Shown: positions 43,075-51,548 of the stretch, one piece after another
Numbering within the stretch: position 1 is the first letter of the stretch
Layout of the letters: each line of letters opens with the position of its first letter
Source: DASZIT01 sp052143315
GTDB lineage: Bacteria; Actinomycetota; Acidimicrobiia; Acidimicrobiales; RAAP-2
Assembly: GCA_052143315.1 (NCBI GenBank)
Contig: JBKQTE010000066.1
Span: 101,968 to 165,967 of the forward strand
DNA length: 64,000 nt
Direction of reading: 5' to 3'
Notes under the pieces: model-generated
The model's database searches: none
Seen by the model: only the letters and a program-made list of their open reading frames with translations
What the model was told of the DNA's origin: nothing
Program-made: the position numbers and the translations under genes

Positions 43075-43425
43075 GTGGCTCGAACTCCGACGACGACCGA
43101 CGCCTTCAGCGCCGTCGCTGAAGGCAGCCGCCGGGAGCTCCTCGACGTCCTGGGCACCGGGGAGGCCACCGTCAACGACCTCGTCCAACGACTGGGATTG
43201 AGCCAGCCTCAGGTCTCCAAGCACCTCGCAGTGCTCCGGGCCGTTCGGTTGGTATCGGTCCGGGCCGAGGGCCGGCGTCGCTGGTACCGGGTCAACGGGC
43301 CGGCACTGCAGCCCGTCTACGAGTGGGCCCGCAGCTTCGAGTCCACCTGGAACACCCGACTGGACCGGCTCGACGACGTGCTCGCCGAGCTTCAGGCAAA
43401 GGAGAAAAAGGAGAGACAACCATGA
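43075..43425 (+). CDS. ArsR-family transcriptional regulator
   Basis: A 116-residue winged-helix repressor: AFSAVAEGSRRELLDVLGTG, recognition helix LGLSQPQVSKHLAVLRAVRLV, wing VRAEGRRRWYRVNG. No Cys metal site is seen, so it is probably a non-metal ArsR of the type paired with SRPBCC proteins. It is likely leaderless and self-repressed. The stop overlaps the SRPBCC start (ATGA). Confidence 0.88.
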   Translation: MARTPTTTDAFSAVAEGSRRELLDVLGTGEATVNDLVQRLGLSQPQVSKHLAVLRAVRLVSVRAEGRRRWYRVNGPALQPVYEWARSFESTWNTRLDRLDDVLAELQAKEKKERQP

Positions 43426-43916
43426 ACAGCACTACGGGCAACCGGCACGGCTCTGCCGTTGTCACCCTGCCGTCCGACGACGAGATCCTGATCACCAGGG
43501 CCTTCGACGCGCCGGCGGAGCTGGTGTTCGACGCCTGGACCACGCCCGACATCGTGAAGCGTTGGTGGGGCGGAGACCGCGGGGAGGTCACCGAGGCCCA
43601 GGTCGACCTGTGGATCGGAGGCCGTTGGCGGTGGGTCATGACCGCCAACGGCGGCTTCGAGGTGGCCTTCAGCGGCGAGTACCACGAGATCGACCGCCCG
43701 CACCGCCTGGTCAAGACCGAAGTGTTCGAGCTCGTGCCCGACGCTGAGGCCGTCAGCACCACCACCTTCGAGGAGGCCGACGGCGTCACCACCACGAGGA
43801 TCCTGATCCGATACCCGAGTCAGCAGCACCGGGACGCTGCCATCGCCTCGGGGATGGAGGGGGGCCTTCAGGTCGCCCTCGACCACCTCGAGGAGCTCGT
43901 CCGCCAGACGGTGTGA
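43422..43916 (+). CDS. SRPBCC (AHSA1-like) domain protein
   Basis: A 164-residue START-like fold protein: ITRAFDAPAELVFDAWTTPDIVKRWWGG, in which the RAFDAP and WWGG marks are typical of AHSA1-like proteins, then FSGEYHEIDRPHRLVKTEVFE. These bind small hydrophobic ligands and are commonly co-encoded with an ArsR regulator. ATG 43422 follows GGAGAG and overlaps the ArsR stop. Confidence 0.87.
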   Translation: MNSTTGNRHGSAVVTLPSDDEILITRAFDAPAELVFDAWTTPDIVKRWWGGDRGEVTEAQVDLWIGGRWRWVMTANGGFEVAFSGEYHEIDRPHRLVKTEVFELVPDAEAVSTTTFEEADGVTTTRILIRYPSQQHRDAAIASGMEGGLQVALDHLEELVRQTV

Positions 43917-43925
43917 CTGTCCGGT

Positions 43926-43957
43926 CGGGGGCGGGGGTCCATGATGCCCCGCCCCCG
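43926..43957. terminator. GC-rich hairpin between convergent genes
   Basis: GGGGGCGGGG (43927-43936) pairs perfectly with CCCCGCCCCC (43947-43956) across a ten-base loop, just after the SRPBCC stop and before the convergent hydrolase gene. There is no T run, as is usual for actinobacterial terminators. Confidence 0.65.
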
Positions 43958-44031
43958 GCCATCACTCCCAGGAGGCGGCGACCTCCTCGAGGGTCAGCTT
44001 CCCAGCGGGCACGCCGGGCGTGCCGGCTCGG

Positions 44032-45687
44032 TCACGGGATCGTTTCGGCCGGTGTCTGCGTCGGGCCGTAACCGGCTGCAGCGTTGGCGATGGCAGCGGT
44101 GGCATCCTGCCTGGTCAAGAAGCCAGCTGCGACCTCTGCGTTTGCCGCGGCGGTGTACTTGGCGACGTAGCTGCCGAGCGTCGGGTACAGCGACTTCAGG
44201 GTGGAGCTGCTGAGGTTCGTGAAGTACCCGTTCAGCATGCAGAGACCGGCCGACCGCAGGGCAGGATTGGATATCTCGCCGCTGTCAAGAGCGCTGAATA
44301 TGCCCGCCAGCTCGCCGATCAGTGTCACCGGATCGAAGGTCTCCGCGCTCACCGTCGAGAAGTTGATCTGTCCGTAGTCCTCCGTCGGGACCTGAGCCTC
44401 AGGCATCTGGATCCCGCCGCTGGAGAGGCCGTACTGGTTGGTGGCGGGGATGAAGAACAGGCCGAAGAACAAGGGCGTGGCGGACAGCTGTGAGGCATGT
44501 GGCGCCGGCACACCGTTCACGAGCCAGTTCTGGATGTCCGCTATCGCAGCATCCTCGACCTCGAACCACGACATGTTGTTGGTCTGGTTGAGTCCGTTGA
44601 GGACCGCGGGGCCGCCCGAAACGGGGGTGCCGAAGATGCATGACGGCGGCGAGAGGGTCGGGTTGTCACGCCCGATCGTCTCCAGCTCGTACTCCGTTTC
44701 GTGTATGTCGATGTGCGCGGCGCCAGCGACCTCCCACGTGCGCAGGTCGGTGTTGTCCGGCTGCCTGGCCGCGGCCGCGTCCAGCTCCAGGATGTCGCCC
44801 TGGCTGTTGACCTGGATGAACGGCGCCGTGTTGTCGGTCCGGATGTCCACCGGGAAGGTCGTCCCGAAGATGCCGTTGCCGGTGAGCGGAGCCGTCAGGG
44901 CGGAGCGACCGGCGGCCATGAAAGCATTGAACGCATGGAACAGGGGTTGGAAGGCATTCACGTAGGTGTCGACACGGAAAGCCGACAGCGAGTCACCCAC
45001 GCCGATCACGTTCTTCACCGTCAGCCCAGGGAAGAGGACCCCGGTCTCATACCTGGCAGCCTCGGCGGCCTCGGTATAGATGTCGTACGACTGGCCGTCG
45101 TTGGTGTCGCCGAGCGCGCCATAGCGCACTGAATCCCAGGCCTTGAGCTCGCTCATGCCGGCGTTCTGCGGGGTCACCAACATGTACGCGTAGCCGTTGG
45201 TGAGCAGCTCGTTGTCGAGCTCCGACCACACCGGGTCCTGATCGCCGCCCGTGACCGTATTGCTCCACTCGAGCACGACGGTGCCGTTGAACTTCGACGG
45301 GTCGGTCGGATAGCGCACGAGCATGTTGGTGGTGTAAGGCACGTTGCTCTGTGCCACCGACACGTTCCAGTCGCCGTTCGACGACCACGAACCGCTCTGC
45401 TGGTAGATGTTGGTGGTGCCGGACATGAGGTACTCGTTCTCGACGTATCCCAGCGTGCTCAGGGGAAAGTACGGAGCGTCAGCCACCAGCGGCGCCTGCG
45501 GGACCGCGTCATACGCGTAACCGTGCGTGCCGGCATTGGCAGGGATCAACGTGAGCCACGGGAGTGGAGGGGCGGCAATGGTCGACGCAGCGCCGGCACT
45601 GGTGGTCGAGAGGGACACCGCCGGAAGTACCGCGGCTGCAAGCGCAACAACAAGAAGCAAGGTGAGCCTGCGAAGATGGCGCGTCAT
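44032..45687 (-). CDS. Secreted alpha/beta-hydrolase-domain protein (Abhydrolase_10 type)
   Basis: A 551-residue exported protein. A signal peptide (LTLLLVVALAAAVLPAVSL, then AGAA) is followed by a large domain with YEYLMSG-like YVENEYLMSGT, VLVRYP-like NMLVRYPTDPSKFNGTVVLEWSN, VGDSLSAFRVDTYVNA as probable nucleophile region, and EVAGAAHIDIHE as probable catalytic His. This matches the alpha/beta-hydrolase-domain family of secreted proteins of unknown substrate. It is divergent from an LpqC-type esterase. Confidence 0.8.
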   Translation of the reverse strand: MTRHLRRLTLLLVVALAAAVLPAVSLSTTSAGAASTIAAPPLPWLTLIPANAGTHGYAYDAVPQAPLVADAPYFPLSTLGYVENEYLMSGTTNIYQQSGSWSSNGDWNVSVAQSNVPYTTNMLVRYPTDPSKFNGTVVLEWSNTVTGGDQDPVWSELDNELLTNGYAYMLVTPQNAGMSELKAWDSVRYGALGDTNDGQSYDIYTEAAEAARYETGVLFPGLTVKNVIGVGDSLSAFRVDTYVNAFQPLFHAFNAFMAAGRSALTAPLTGNGIFGTTFPVDIRTDNTAPFIQVNSQGDILELDAAAARQPDNTDLRTWEVAGAAHIDIHETEYELETIGRDNPTLSPPSCIFGTPVSGGPAVLNGLNQTNNMSWFEVEDAAIADIQNWLVNGVPAPHASQLSATPLFFGLFFIPATNQYGLSSGGIQMPEAQVPTEDYGQINFSTVSAETFDPVTLIGELAGIFSALDSGEISNPALRSAGLCMLNGYFTNLSSSTLKSLYPTLGSYVAKYTAAANAEVAAGFLTRQDATAAIANAAAGYGPTQTPAETIP

Positions 45688-45755
45688 CTGGTCCCCTTAG
45701 TGATCGTCACGTGCACCCTTAAGAAATTCCGTGCATCGCGCCATTGTGACGGTTT

Positions 45756-45818
45756 CCACAGATCGTGCACCGGTTGCCACAGATCGTGCGACGGTCACCA
45801 CAGATCGTGCGTCGGCCG
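45756..45818. repeat. Three 21-bp direct repeats between divergent hydrolase genes
   Basis: CCACAGATCGTGC begins at 45756, 45777 and 45798, each followed by a variable eight bases containing CGG; a degenerate half unit precedes the first. They lie between the two divergent secreted-hydrolase genes and could be a tandem operator. The remainder of the 45688-45988 gap holds only the AbiEii relic. Confidence 0.7.
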
Positions 45819-45921
45819 GGGCGGAATCTGATCCCGGCGTTCCACCAGCTTCGGCGGATCAGTCAGGCCTCGGGGGTGGAGGCTCCAGCCGTTGCCAGCC
45901 CCGGGCGGCCCGGTTCGCGAC

Positions 45922-45969
45922 CGCCGAGAAGTCGAGGCCGCCCTGGCTGCTGGCGGCTTCCCACCGAAC
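45922..45969 (+). pseudogene. Relic of abiEii 3' end
   Basis: These 48 bases match the end of the intact abiEii gene (50939-50986) with six differences, all transitions and four of them synonymous. The frame reads RREVEAALAAGGFPPN against RREVETALAAGGFPPD. The substitution pattern indicates a former functional copy. No stop follows at the expected place. Confidence 0.8.
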
Positions 45970-45988
45970 CAGCCACCTAATCTTGGGC

Positions 45989-46954
45989 ATGGTCACGACC
46001 GAGAAAGTGGGCTGGACCCGATGGCGTGTCGCCATCGCGCTGGTGTCGGTGATCGCAGTGTCGATCGGGATGGGCGGCTGCATCTCGAAGTCGGCGGCGC
46101 CGGAGGTGCAGGTCGTGAGCGTGCCGATCGGGTCGTCGACCCAGACCATCGTCGTCGACGGCCTCCGCCGGACGTTCCACGTCTACCGTCCCGGATCGCT
46201 CCCGTCTGCGGCGAGGTCGCCGCTCGTGGTCTTCCTCCACGGAGGTTTCGGCAGCGGATCGCAGGCCGAGAGGTCGTACGGATGGGACGCCGAGGCGGCC
46301 CGAGGCCAGTTCTTGGTCGTCTACCCGGACGGGACGAACCACGCATGGAATGCCGGGGGTGGATGTTGTGGGAAGCCGGCGGAGTCCAACGTGGACGACG
46401 TGGCCTTCATCTCGAAGATGGTCGCCCTGCTCGAACGCGAGGTCCCCATCGACCCCGATGCGGTCTATGCGACCGGCATCTCGAACGGGGGGATAATGTC
46501 CTACCGGCTCGCCTGCGCGACCACGATCTTCGCCGCCATCGGTCCCGACTCGGCCACGATGCTCGGCGCCTGCCCCTCGCCGTCACCGATCTCGGTCATC
46601 CACATCCACAGGACTGCTGACACCAGAATCCCTTACGGCGGCGGCGAAGGGAGCGGGGAGGCGAAGATCGACGGCCCTTCGGTCCCGAGCGTGAACGCCA
46701 CTTGGCGCAACATCGACGGCTGCGCGGCGCCAGACGTCACCGTTTCCGGCTCGGTCACCACATCGCTGGCCGGGTGCCCGGGGGGTCGGGCAGTGGAGCT
46801 CGTCACCATCGCTGGCGCGGGCCATCAGTGGCCCGGTGGAGTGGACCGACCCCTCATACAGATGCTGCTGGGCCTCGATCCACCCTCGAGCGCGCTCCAC
46901 GCCACGAGCACGATCTGGGCCTTCTTCTCGGCGCACCCGAAGGAGGCGACCTGA
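45989..46954 (+). CDS. Secreted esterase lipoprotein, LpqC / PHB-depolymerase-like
   Basis: A 321-residue lipoprotein. Signal peptide with lipobox SIGMGGCIS, then an alpha/beta-hydrolase of the polyhydroxybutyrate depolymerase/feruloyl-esterase type: PLVVFLHGGFGSG (oxyanion), YPDGTNHAWNAGGGCCG, nucleophile elbow TGISNGG and catalytic His in GAGHQWPGG. ATG 45989 is chosen as the start of a proper signal peptide; the frame is open further upstream through the repeats. Substrate may be a short-chain ester or polyester. Confidence 0.87.
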   Translation: MVTTEKVGWTRWRVAIALVSVIAVSIGMGGCISKSAAPEVQVVSVPIGSSTQTIVVDGLRRTFHVYRPGSLPSAARSPLVVFLHGGFGSGSQAERSYGWDAEAARGQFLVVYPDGTNHAWNAGGGCCGKPAESNVDDVAFISKMVALLEREVPIDPDAVYATGISNGGIMSYRLACATTIFAAIGPDSATMLGACPSPSPISVIHIHRTADTRIPYGGGEGSGEAKIDGPSVPSVNATWRNIDGCAAPDVTVSGSVTTSLAGCPGGRAVELVTIAGAGHQWPGGVDRPLIQMLLGLDPPSSALHATSTIWAFFSAHPKEAT

Positions 46955-47014
46955 GCCGGTCGGCGTCGAGCCTTCGCCGCCGACCGGCGTCCACGATGGT
47001 TCGCCAATGTCCCC

Positions 47015-47305
47015 TCAGGCGGTTGTCTGATCTCCGAAGACCTCCGCCAAGTCCCGGAGCTTCCGTTGGCAGTCACCCAGGCGATCGGGGCCGACGGCGT
47101 ACAGCCACGCCTGTTGCATGATCGCCATGATCTGGACGGCGTCCATTGGTGCCGTCATACGGCGAGGGGTCAGGCTGATGATCCTGGCCCGCCGGTCGTC
47201 CGGGTCGACGGGTTGCTCCAGATAGCCCGAGGTCTCGAGCTTCTCGAGGACTGGAGTCCACAGAAACGCACCCCGACTGCCCGATCGGGGTCGACCTTCG
47301 GGTTC
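47015..47305 (-). pseudogene. MarR-family regulator, 5' part removed by IS5-family element
   Basis: On the minus strand 97 codons read GSRGAFLWTPVLEKLETSGYL then EQPVDPDDRRARIISLT, the recognition-helix-to-wing region of MarR proteins, and continue to a normal stop at 47015. The frame runs straight into the left end of the IS at 47306, with no start codon and no N-terminal dimerisation helices. I found no matching 5' half right of the IS, so more than a simple insertion took place. Confidence 0.7.
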
Positions 47306-48250
47306 TGAGAGGCTGTGGATAAAGAAATTCCAGTTGCTGGGTGATTTTGCCTCCCCTTGGGTCGCCCGAAGCCATATGCCTTATTGATGGCACCTACCGA
47401 CCGGGCGATTTCGAGCACCTGGCGCACCGCGCACGGCGATTTGACCGACGAGGAGTGCGAACTGATCGCCGATCTGCTGCCGGTGTACTCGGGCGGCGGC
47501 CAGCTCGGCTGTCCGACCAAGTGGTCCAAGCGCGAGATCGTGAACGCGATCTTCTACGTGGCCTCGACGGGTTGTCAGTGGCGGGCCCTGCCCGAGCGCT
47601 ACCCGAACTGGAACACCGTGCACCGCTACCACATGACCCGGTCACGCGACGGCACCTGGGAGTCGATCTGCACGCGACCGCGCGAACTGGTTCGCCAGCA
47701 GGAAGGTCACGAGGCCGAGCCTTCGGCCACCATCGTCGACGCCCGCAGCGTGCGCGGTGCCTCGACGGTCACCTCTCCCACCAGGGGTTATGATGCCGGG
47801 AAGAAGATCTCGGGGCGCAAGACATTCGGGCTGGTCGACACCTTGGGCCTGCTCGTGGCCGTCGTCGTGTTGACCGCCAGCACGTCGGACAACGTGGGCG
47901 GCATCGAGGTGGTGCAGCGCGGGCGCCAGCGCTCGTCGCGCCTCACCAAGGTCTTCTGTGACGCCGGCTTCAAGAAGACCTTTATCGAGCAGTGTCGGGC
48001 ACAGCACATCTCGGCCGAGGTGGTGATCTACATCCACGCGCATCGCTTCGAGGTGCTCCCGAAGCGCTGGCTCGTCGAGCGAACTTGGTCGTGGTTGATG
48101 AACAACCGGCGCCTACAGGTCGACTATGAACGCGATCCCGAAGTCATCGAAGGCTTCGTATGGGCCGCCCATGCCCGGCTCCTCCTTCGCCGATTGACGG
48201 AGCCGCTACCTGGGTGAACGCGCTGGGGAAACATCCGCGACAGCCTCTCA
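47306..48250. mobile_element. IS5-family insertion sequence (~0.94 kb)
   Basis: TGAGAGGCTGT at 47306-47316 and its reverse complement ACAGCCTCTCA at 48240-48250 bound a single transposase gene. GAGGCTGT ends are typical for the IS5 family. If the true tip is GAGGCTGT, the flanking triplets TGA and TCA fit a TNA target but differ from each other, so no exact target duplication is proven. Confidence 0.8.
47387..48217 (+). CDS. IS5-family transposase
   Basis: A 276-residue DDE transposase. N-terminal LTDEECELIADLLPVYSGGGQLG and NAIFYVASTGCQWRALPERYPNW (in parts) are the IS5 helix-turn-helix region. The catalytic DDE is in TIVDARSVRG, KVFCDAGFKKTF and RWLVERTWSWLMNNRRL. ATG 47387 is used; an in-frame start at 47357 adds ten residues. 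The frame is in one piece with no frameshift, so it may be active. Confidence 0.9.
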   Translation: MAPTDRAISSTWRTAHGDLTDEECELIADLLPVYSGGGQLGCPTKWSKREIVNAIFYVASTGCQWRALPERYPNWNTVHRYHMTRSRDGTWESICTRPRELVRQQEGHEAEPSATIVDARSVRGASTVTSPTRGYDAGKKISGRKTFGLVDTLGLLVAVVVLTASTSDNVGGIEVVQRGRQRSSRLTKVFCDAGFKKTFIEQCRAQHISAEVVIYIHAHRFEVLPKRWLVERTWSWLMNNRRLQVDYERDPEVIEGFVWAAHARLLLRRLTEPLPG

Positions 48251-48293
48251 AGAGCGCCGACTGGCGTCGTGATTCGTGGGTTCTCAGGAGTAA

Positions 48294-48908
48294 TTGGCCG
48301 TGGGTAGAGCAGTGCGCATGCTCTTGCGGGGCATTAGATGGGAGTGCGCTACCAGCGCACCAAGCTCACAGGTCGTCGAGGCACGGTCGAGGGCTGTGCC
48401 TACCCGTCGCTCGCAGTCTGTCCTGGTCCAGTTGGCACACTTGGCGCGGGGTGCGCCAAATCCGCCGATCTACGGGTCGGCGGGGTCGAACGGGCGTGTC
48501 TGGATCAGGAGAAGGATCTTCTACGGGAACCCGTTTCAAATCCGCTTCGCGGGGCGCCTTGAGCGCCAAGCGGGCGCCACGGTCCTCCGTGGACGACTTG
48601 GGTTGGGATCAATTCAACGATCAGTTGCCGTGACGTTCGTGGTGGGAAATGTTCTACTGATGGCGCTTGGCATCGGCGGAACGCTTTCCGGAAATCCGCA
48701 CGTCGGAGCGGCAGCGGGGGAATGGGCTGCCATCTGCGTGCTCGGCGTGATTCTGGCCGTGCAACTCGGAGTTCTGGCCGTTGCGGCGCGCATCGGCGAG
48801 CAGGACATGACGGTCATTTCGGGTGAGTTGGAAAGAGCGTTGGGCTCGGGCGGACGGACGGCCCCTGACTTCCCCGCGAGCGCTGCGACCGGGGCCGGTC
48901 GAACCTAG
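48294..48908 (+). CDS. Hypothetical protein with two C-terminal membrane segments, start uncertain
   Basis: Residues from about 65 on read GRVWIRRRIFYGNPFQIRF then AGRLERQAGATVLRGRLG, followed by two hydrophobic helices. This is the pattern of a widespread uncharacterised actinobacterial membrane-protein type. The first 60 residues are low in similarity to anything I know and rich in Arg, so the real start may be further in, or the 5' end may have been replaced when the IS moved in next door. Role unknown. Confidence 0.45.
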   Translation: MAVGRAVRMLLRGIRWECATSAPSSQVVEARSRAVPTRRSQSVLVQLAHLARGAPNPPIYGSAGSNGRVWIRRRIFYGNPFQIRFAGRLERQAGATVLRGRLGLGSIQRSVAVTFVVGNVLLMALGIGGTLSGNPHVGAAAGEWAAICVLGVILAVQLGVLAVAARIGEQDMTVISGELERALGSGGRTAPDFPASAATGAGRT

Positions 48909-49122
48909 ATGTAGTAGTCGCCGCCGTCGTTGTCGTCCGCGAGCTTTCAGATCCGCTTGACGGCCGCGAGGACGAGGATGGCGACGGAGCAGGAGCAGGG
49001 TAGCGGCCGCTTGGCCTGGAATCCGATACCCGGCGGCCCGGCGGTGACCCTCTCGGAGGCAGAGACGACGGTTAGCTGCGTGCCCGGATCTGCGCTGTGG
49101 CGGGTCCTATCCGGGTACAAAT

Positions 49123-49138
49123 CTAACCAATCGGTTAG
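49123..49138. promoter_or_regulatory. Inverted repeat in the abiE promoter region
   Basis: CTAACC and GGTTAG flank AATC. In addition TATCCGGGTA occurs twice in direct orientation (49108-49117 and 49171-49180), the second running into the abiEi ATG. AbiEi antitoxins repress their own promoters by binding inverted repeats. The rest of the 48909-49179 gap shows nothing else. Confidence 0.6.
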
Positions 49139-49179
49139 GATCAAGCCCGGAAGAAGCCCGCAGCGAGATCTATCCGGGT

Positions 49180-50088
49180 ATGGAGCTAACCATGGAAGCC
49201 GACCAGCCACAGGCCAAGAAGGGCGTCAGATCGGACCGCCGGATCCCCGGTTGGGCGGCGGGTCTGCTGGCTCGCCTTGCCCGGGACCGTCCGGCTGTCG
49301 TGACCAGGGAGGACATCGAGGCCGACCTCACAGAGTCGGGCTCTACCCGGCACGTCGACCAGACGGTCCGGGAGTTGCAGCGGCTTGGGTGGCTACAACC
49401 CCTCCACGTGAAGGGCGTCTGGGCGTACGTGCCCCCCGGCGAAGAGGAGGTCATCGACCCCTACATCGACGTCCGCGGCTGGAAGGCCCGGGAGCCCGAC
49501 GCCGTCTTCGCCCTCGCCGGAGAGGCCGCTGCATGGCATCTCGGCTATCTGGACCGGGCCTTCTCCGGCTCGGTCGCCGTCTGGACCCCGGCCAAGAGCC
49601 GGCTGCCCCACGGGCTCCGGGCTCACCTGTCGATCGTCACGCTGGGGTGGAACGCCGACGTCGTTCCCCGCCTGGGACCGACCACGGCCCTACTCCACCG
49701 GCGTCGCCTCGACACGCAGGCGTGGGCCAGTGGCCTGCCTGGGTTCGGACCGGAAGCCCTCGTCGTCCAGCTCTCCGCCAGACCGCTGTCGTTTCGGGTG
49801 TGGGGAGACCTTGTCCGTCACCTGGAGCAGCTGGCCGAGGACTGCGACATAGACCGGCTCGCCGGTCTGCTGGAGACGCAGTCGTCGTCAGCGTGGCAGC
49901 GAGCCGCCTACCTGCTGCACTGCGGCAATCGCCACGACGACGGCGTTGCGCTCCTGGGACGCCGACCGATGACGAACAGCATGCCCAAGGTGCAGTTCGG
50001 TGAAGGACCCAAGACCGTTTGGTCACCGGATTTTTCCGTCGTGGACCACCTCGTTGCACCGTTGCAAGGTGCAGGCGGAAAAGCCTGA
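49180..50088 (+). CDS. abiEi: AbiEi-family antitoxin (type IV toxin-antitoxin)
   Basis: A 302-residue protein. The N-terminal winged helix (ARLARDRPAVVTREDIEADL, then HVDQTVRELQRLGWLQPLHVKGVW) binds the operator; the remainder is the antitoxin domain (EPDAVFALAGEAAAWHLGYL). It neutralises the toxin without direct contact in known type IV systems. ATG 49180 is used; ATG 49192 is equally possible. The toxin gene starts two bases after the stop. Confidence 0.82.
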   Translation: MELTMEADQPQAKKGVRSDRRIPGWAAGLLARLARDRPAVVTREDIEADLTESGSTRHVDQTVRELQRLGWLQPLHVKGVWAYVPPGEEEVIDPYIDVRGWKAREPDAVFALAGEAAAWHLGYLDRAFSGSVAVWTPAKSRLPHGLRAHLSIVTLGWNADVVPRLGPTTALLHRRRLDTQAWASGLPGFGPEALVVQLSARPLSFRVWGDLVRHLEQLAEDCDIDRLAGLLETQSSSAWQRAAYLLHCGNRHDDGVALLGRRPMTNSMPKVQFGEGPKTVWSPDFSVVDHLVAPLQGAGGKA

Positions 50089-50089
50089 C

Positions 50090-50989
50090 GTGGCTGGTCC
50101 ATCGCTGACGCGCGCTCTCATCGGCCGGCACGGTGCGGGCCGGGCGGACACCTACGACGCTGCGCTCCTCGATGTCGCACAGGACCATGCACTCTGGCTC
50201 CTTGCCGAACTGGGCCTCTTCGCGGACGGATCGCTGATCTTCAAGGGCGGCACGAGCCTGCGGAAGTGCCGACTGGGTGGTGCAGGGCGATTCTCGACCG
50301 ACCTCGACTTCGCTGCTCCCAATGACGACACCGTCCTGGAGGTCTGCGGAGAGATCGATGGCGCCTTGGTGGCCGGATTCAGGTTCTCTCTCACCCCCTC
50401 TCGCGGTGACGGACGACATTGGAATCTTGCGGTCGATCATCCGGACCTCGGACGCCCGAACATCCCTGCATCCGTTGAGTTCGCACGACGACCACTCGTA
50501 CTCGCACCGGAGGTTCTGCCGTTCGTGGCGCTTCCGGTGCACCGTGGCTACGACATGGCGCTGCCGTCGTTGCCCGTGATCGCCCAAGCGGAGGCATGCG
50601 CCGAAAAGCTCGCCCGCTACCGACGGACCGCACTCGGCCGTGACGTGTACGACCTCGCACGGATGGCCAGCCGGCCGATCGACGAGCCACTTGTCCGTCG
50701 CCTCTGGGTATTGAAGGTGTGGGGTGACGTCGTCGATGATCGACGCGGTGACGGACCTCTCGATCCCGCCGATGTTCTCACCGAGCGGCGGGAACAGGAC
50801 TTCGCGTCGGAGTCGATCGGGATGCTGACGCAGCCGGTCGACCTGGCGGGCTGGGAACGTACCGTCCGGCACCGGTACGGCTTCCTGGCTGATCTCGACG
50901 ACAGCGAGCGCCGCTGGGCGGCGTGCGATCCTCGCCATCGCCGAGAGGTCGAGACCGCCCTGGCTGCCGGCGGTTTCCCGCCGGACTGA
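50090..50989 (+). CDS. abiEii: AbiEii-type nucleotidyltransferase toxin
   Basis: A 299-residue nucleotidyltransferase. LIFKGGTSLRKC followed by GRFSTDLDFA gives the GGTS and DxD active site, and AEKLARYRRTALGRDVYDLA carries the further conserved Lys and Asp region. Known members modify tRNA acceptor ends and cause reversible growth arrest; some protect against phage. GTG 50090 follows GGCGGAA. The 3' end is duplicated as a relic at 45922-45969. Confidence 0.85.
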   Translation: MAGPSLTRALIGRHGAGRADTYDAALLDVAQDHALWLLAELGLFADGSLIFKGGTSLRKCRLGGAGRFSTDLDFAAPNDDTVLEVCGEIDGALVAGFRFSLTPSRGDGRHWNLAVDHPDLGRPNIPASVEFARRPLVLAPEVLPFVALPVHRGYDMALPSLPVIAQAEACAEKLARYRRTALGRDVYDLARMASRPIDEPLVRRLWVLKVWGDVVDDRRGDGPLDPADVLTERREQDFASESIGMLTQPVDLAGWERTVRHRYGFLADLDDSERRWAACDPRHRREVETALAAGGFPPD

Positions 50990-51014
50990 CCAGGACGGCA
51001 CTCGGCCCTGTGGT

Positions 51015-51548
51015 CTACGCCACGGCCTGCTCGTCCTCCTCGAAGGACCGCAAGATCGAGGCAGCGGTCTTCTGGATCCGCTCGCACGACGCCTTGATGC
51101 CGGCGATCGCCTCGTCGCCACCACCGGCCCAGTTGGCGACGTACCCGAACGAGTAGTCCGAGGTGTCGAGACGGAGTTAGCTGCACTCCACGTAGGCTGT
51201 TGACTCAGCCTCCAGCTCAGCAAGCCGGCGGTCCTTGAAGCCCTCGTGGAGCATCGCGTGGGCGATCGTCTCCACCCGTTGGGCCGGAGAGTTGGTCATC
51301 TTGACCCGGATCCGGCGGAGATCGAACGAGCAGTCGCCGTTCGTGCGTCCCGGGATCTCGACGTCCTCAACGGAGAAGCCGATGGACTGAGCCACTGCCA
51401 CGAGCTGGGCGTAGTGGCCGGAGGGGACATCCCCGACGAGGCGGTTGCAGACGGAGGGCGGCTCCTCGCCGTCGGTCTGGGCGATGCCGAAGACCGGCAG
51501 CCACTTGAAGCCCCGGATGACCCGGTCATCGTCACCCTCCTGGGCGTC
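51015..51548 (-). pseudogene. ArdC-like / zincin metallopeptidase-domain pseudogene
   Basis: The minus strand reads VIRGFKWLPVFGIAQTDG, then CNRLVGDVPSGHYAQLVAVAQSIGFSVED (in parts), QRVETIAHAMLHEGF and LAELEAESTAYVECS. It then meets an in-frame TAA (51177-51179) and continues LRLDTSDYSFGYVANWAGGG to a final stop at 51015. This is the layout of actinobacterial ArdC-family plasmid/ICE proteins. The zincin HExxH is eroded (ETIAHAM), and the N-terminal DNA-binding part is gone. Nonsense mutation plus truncation mark it as dead. Confidence 0.8.

Noticed and set aside
45749..45810. DnaA boxes
   Set aside because: The repeats contain CCACA, but the bases before it do not fit TTNTCCACA in any of the three units.
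45756..45818. CRISPR array
   Set aside because: Repeat core is only 13 bases with 8-base spacers and three units, and there are no cas genes.
47303..48253. Exact target-site duplication of the IS5-family element
   Set aside because: Flanking bases differ (TGA versus TCA, or TTC versus AGA depending on the border chosen).
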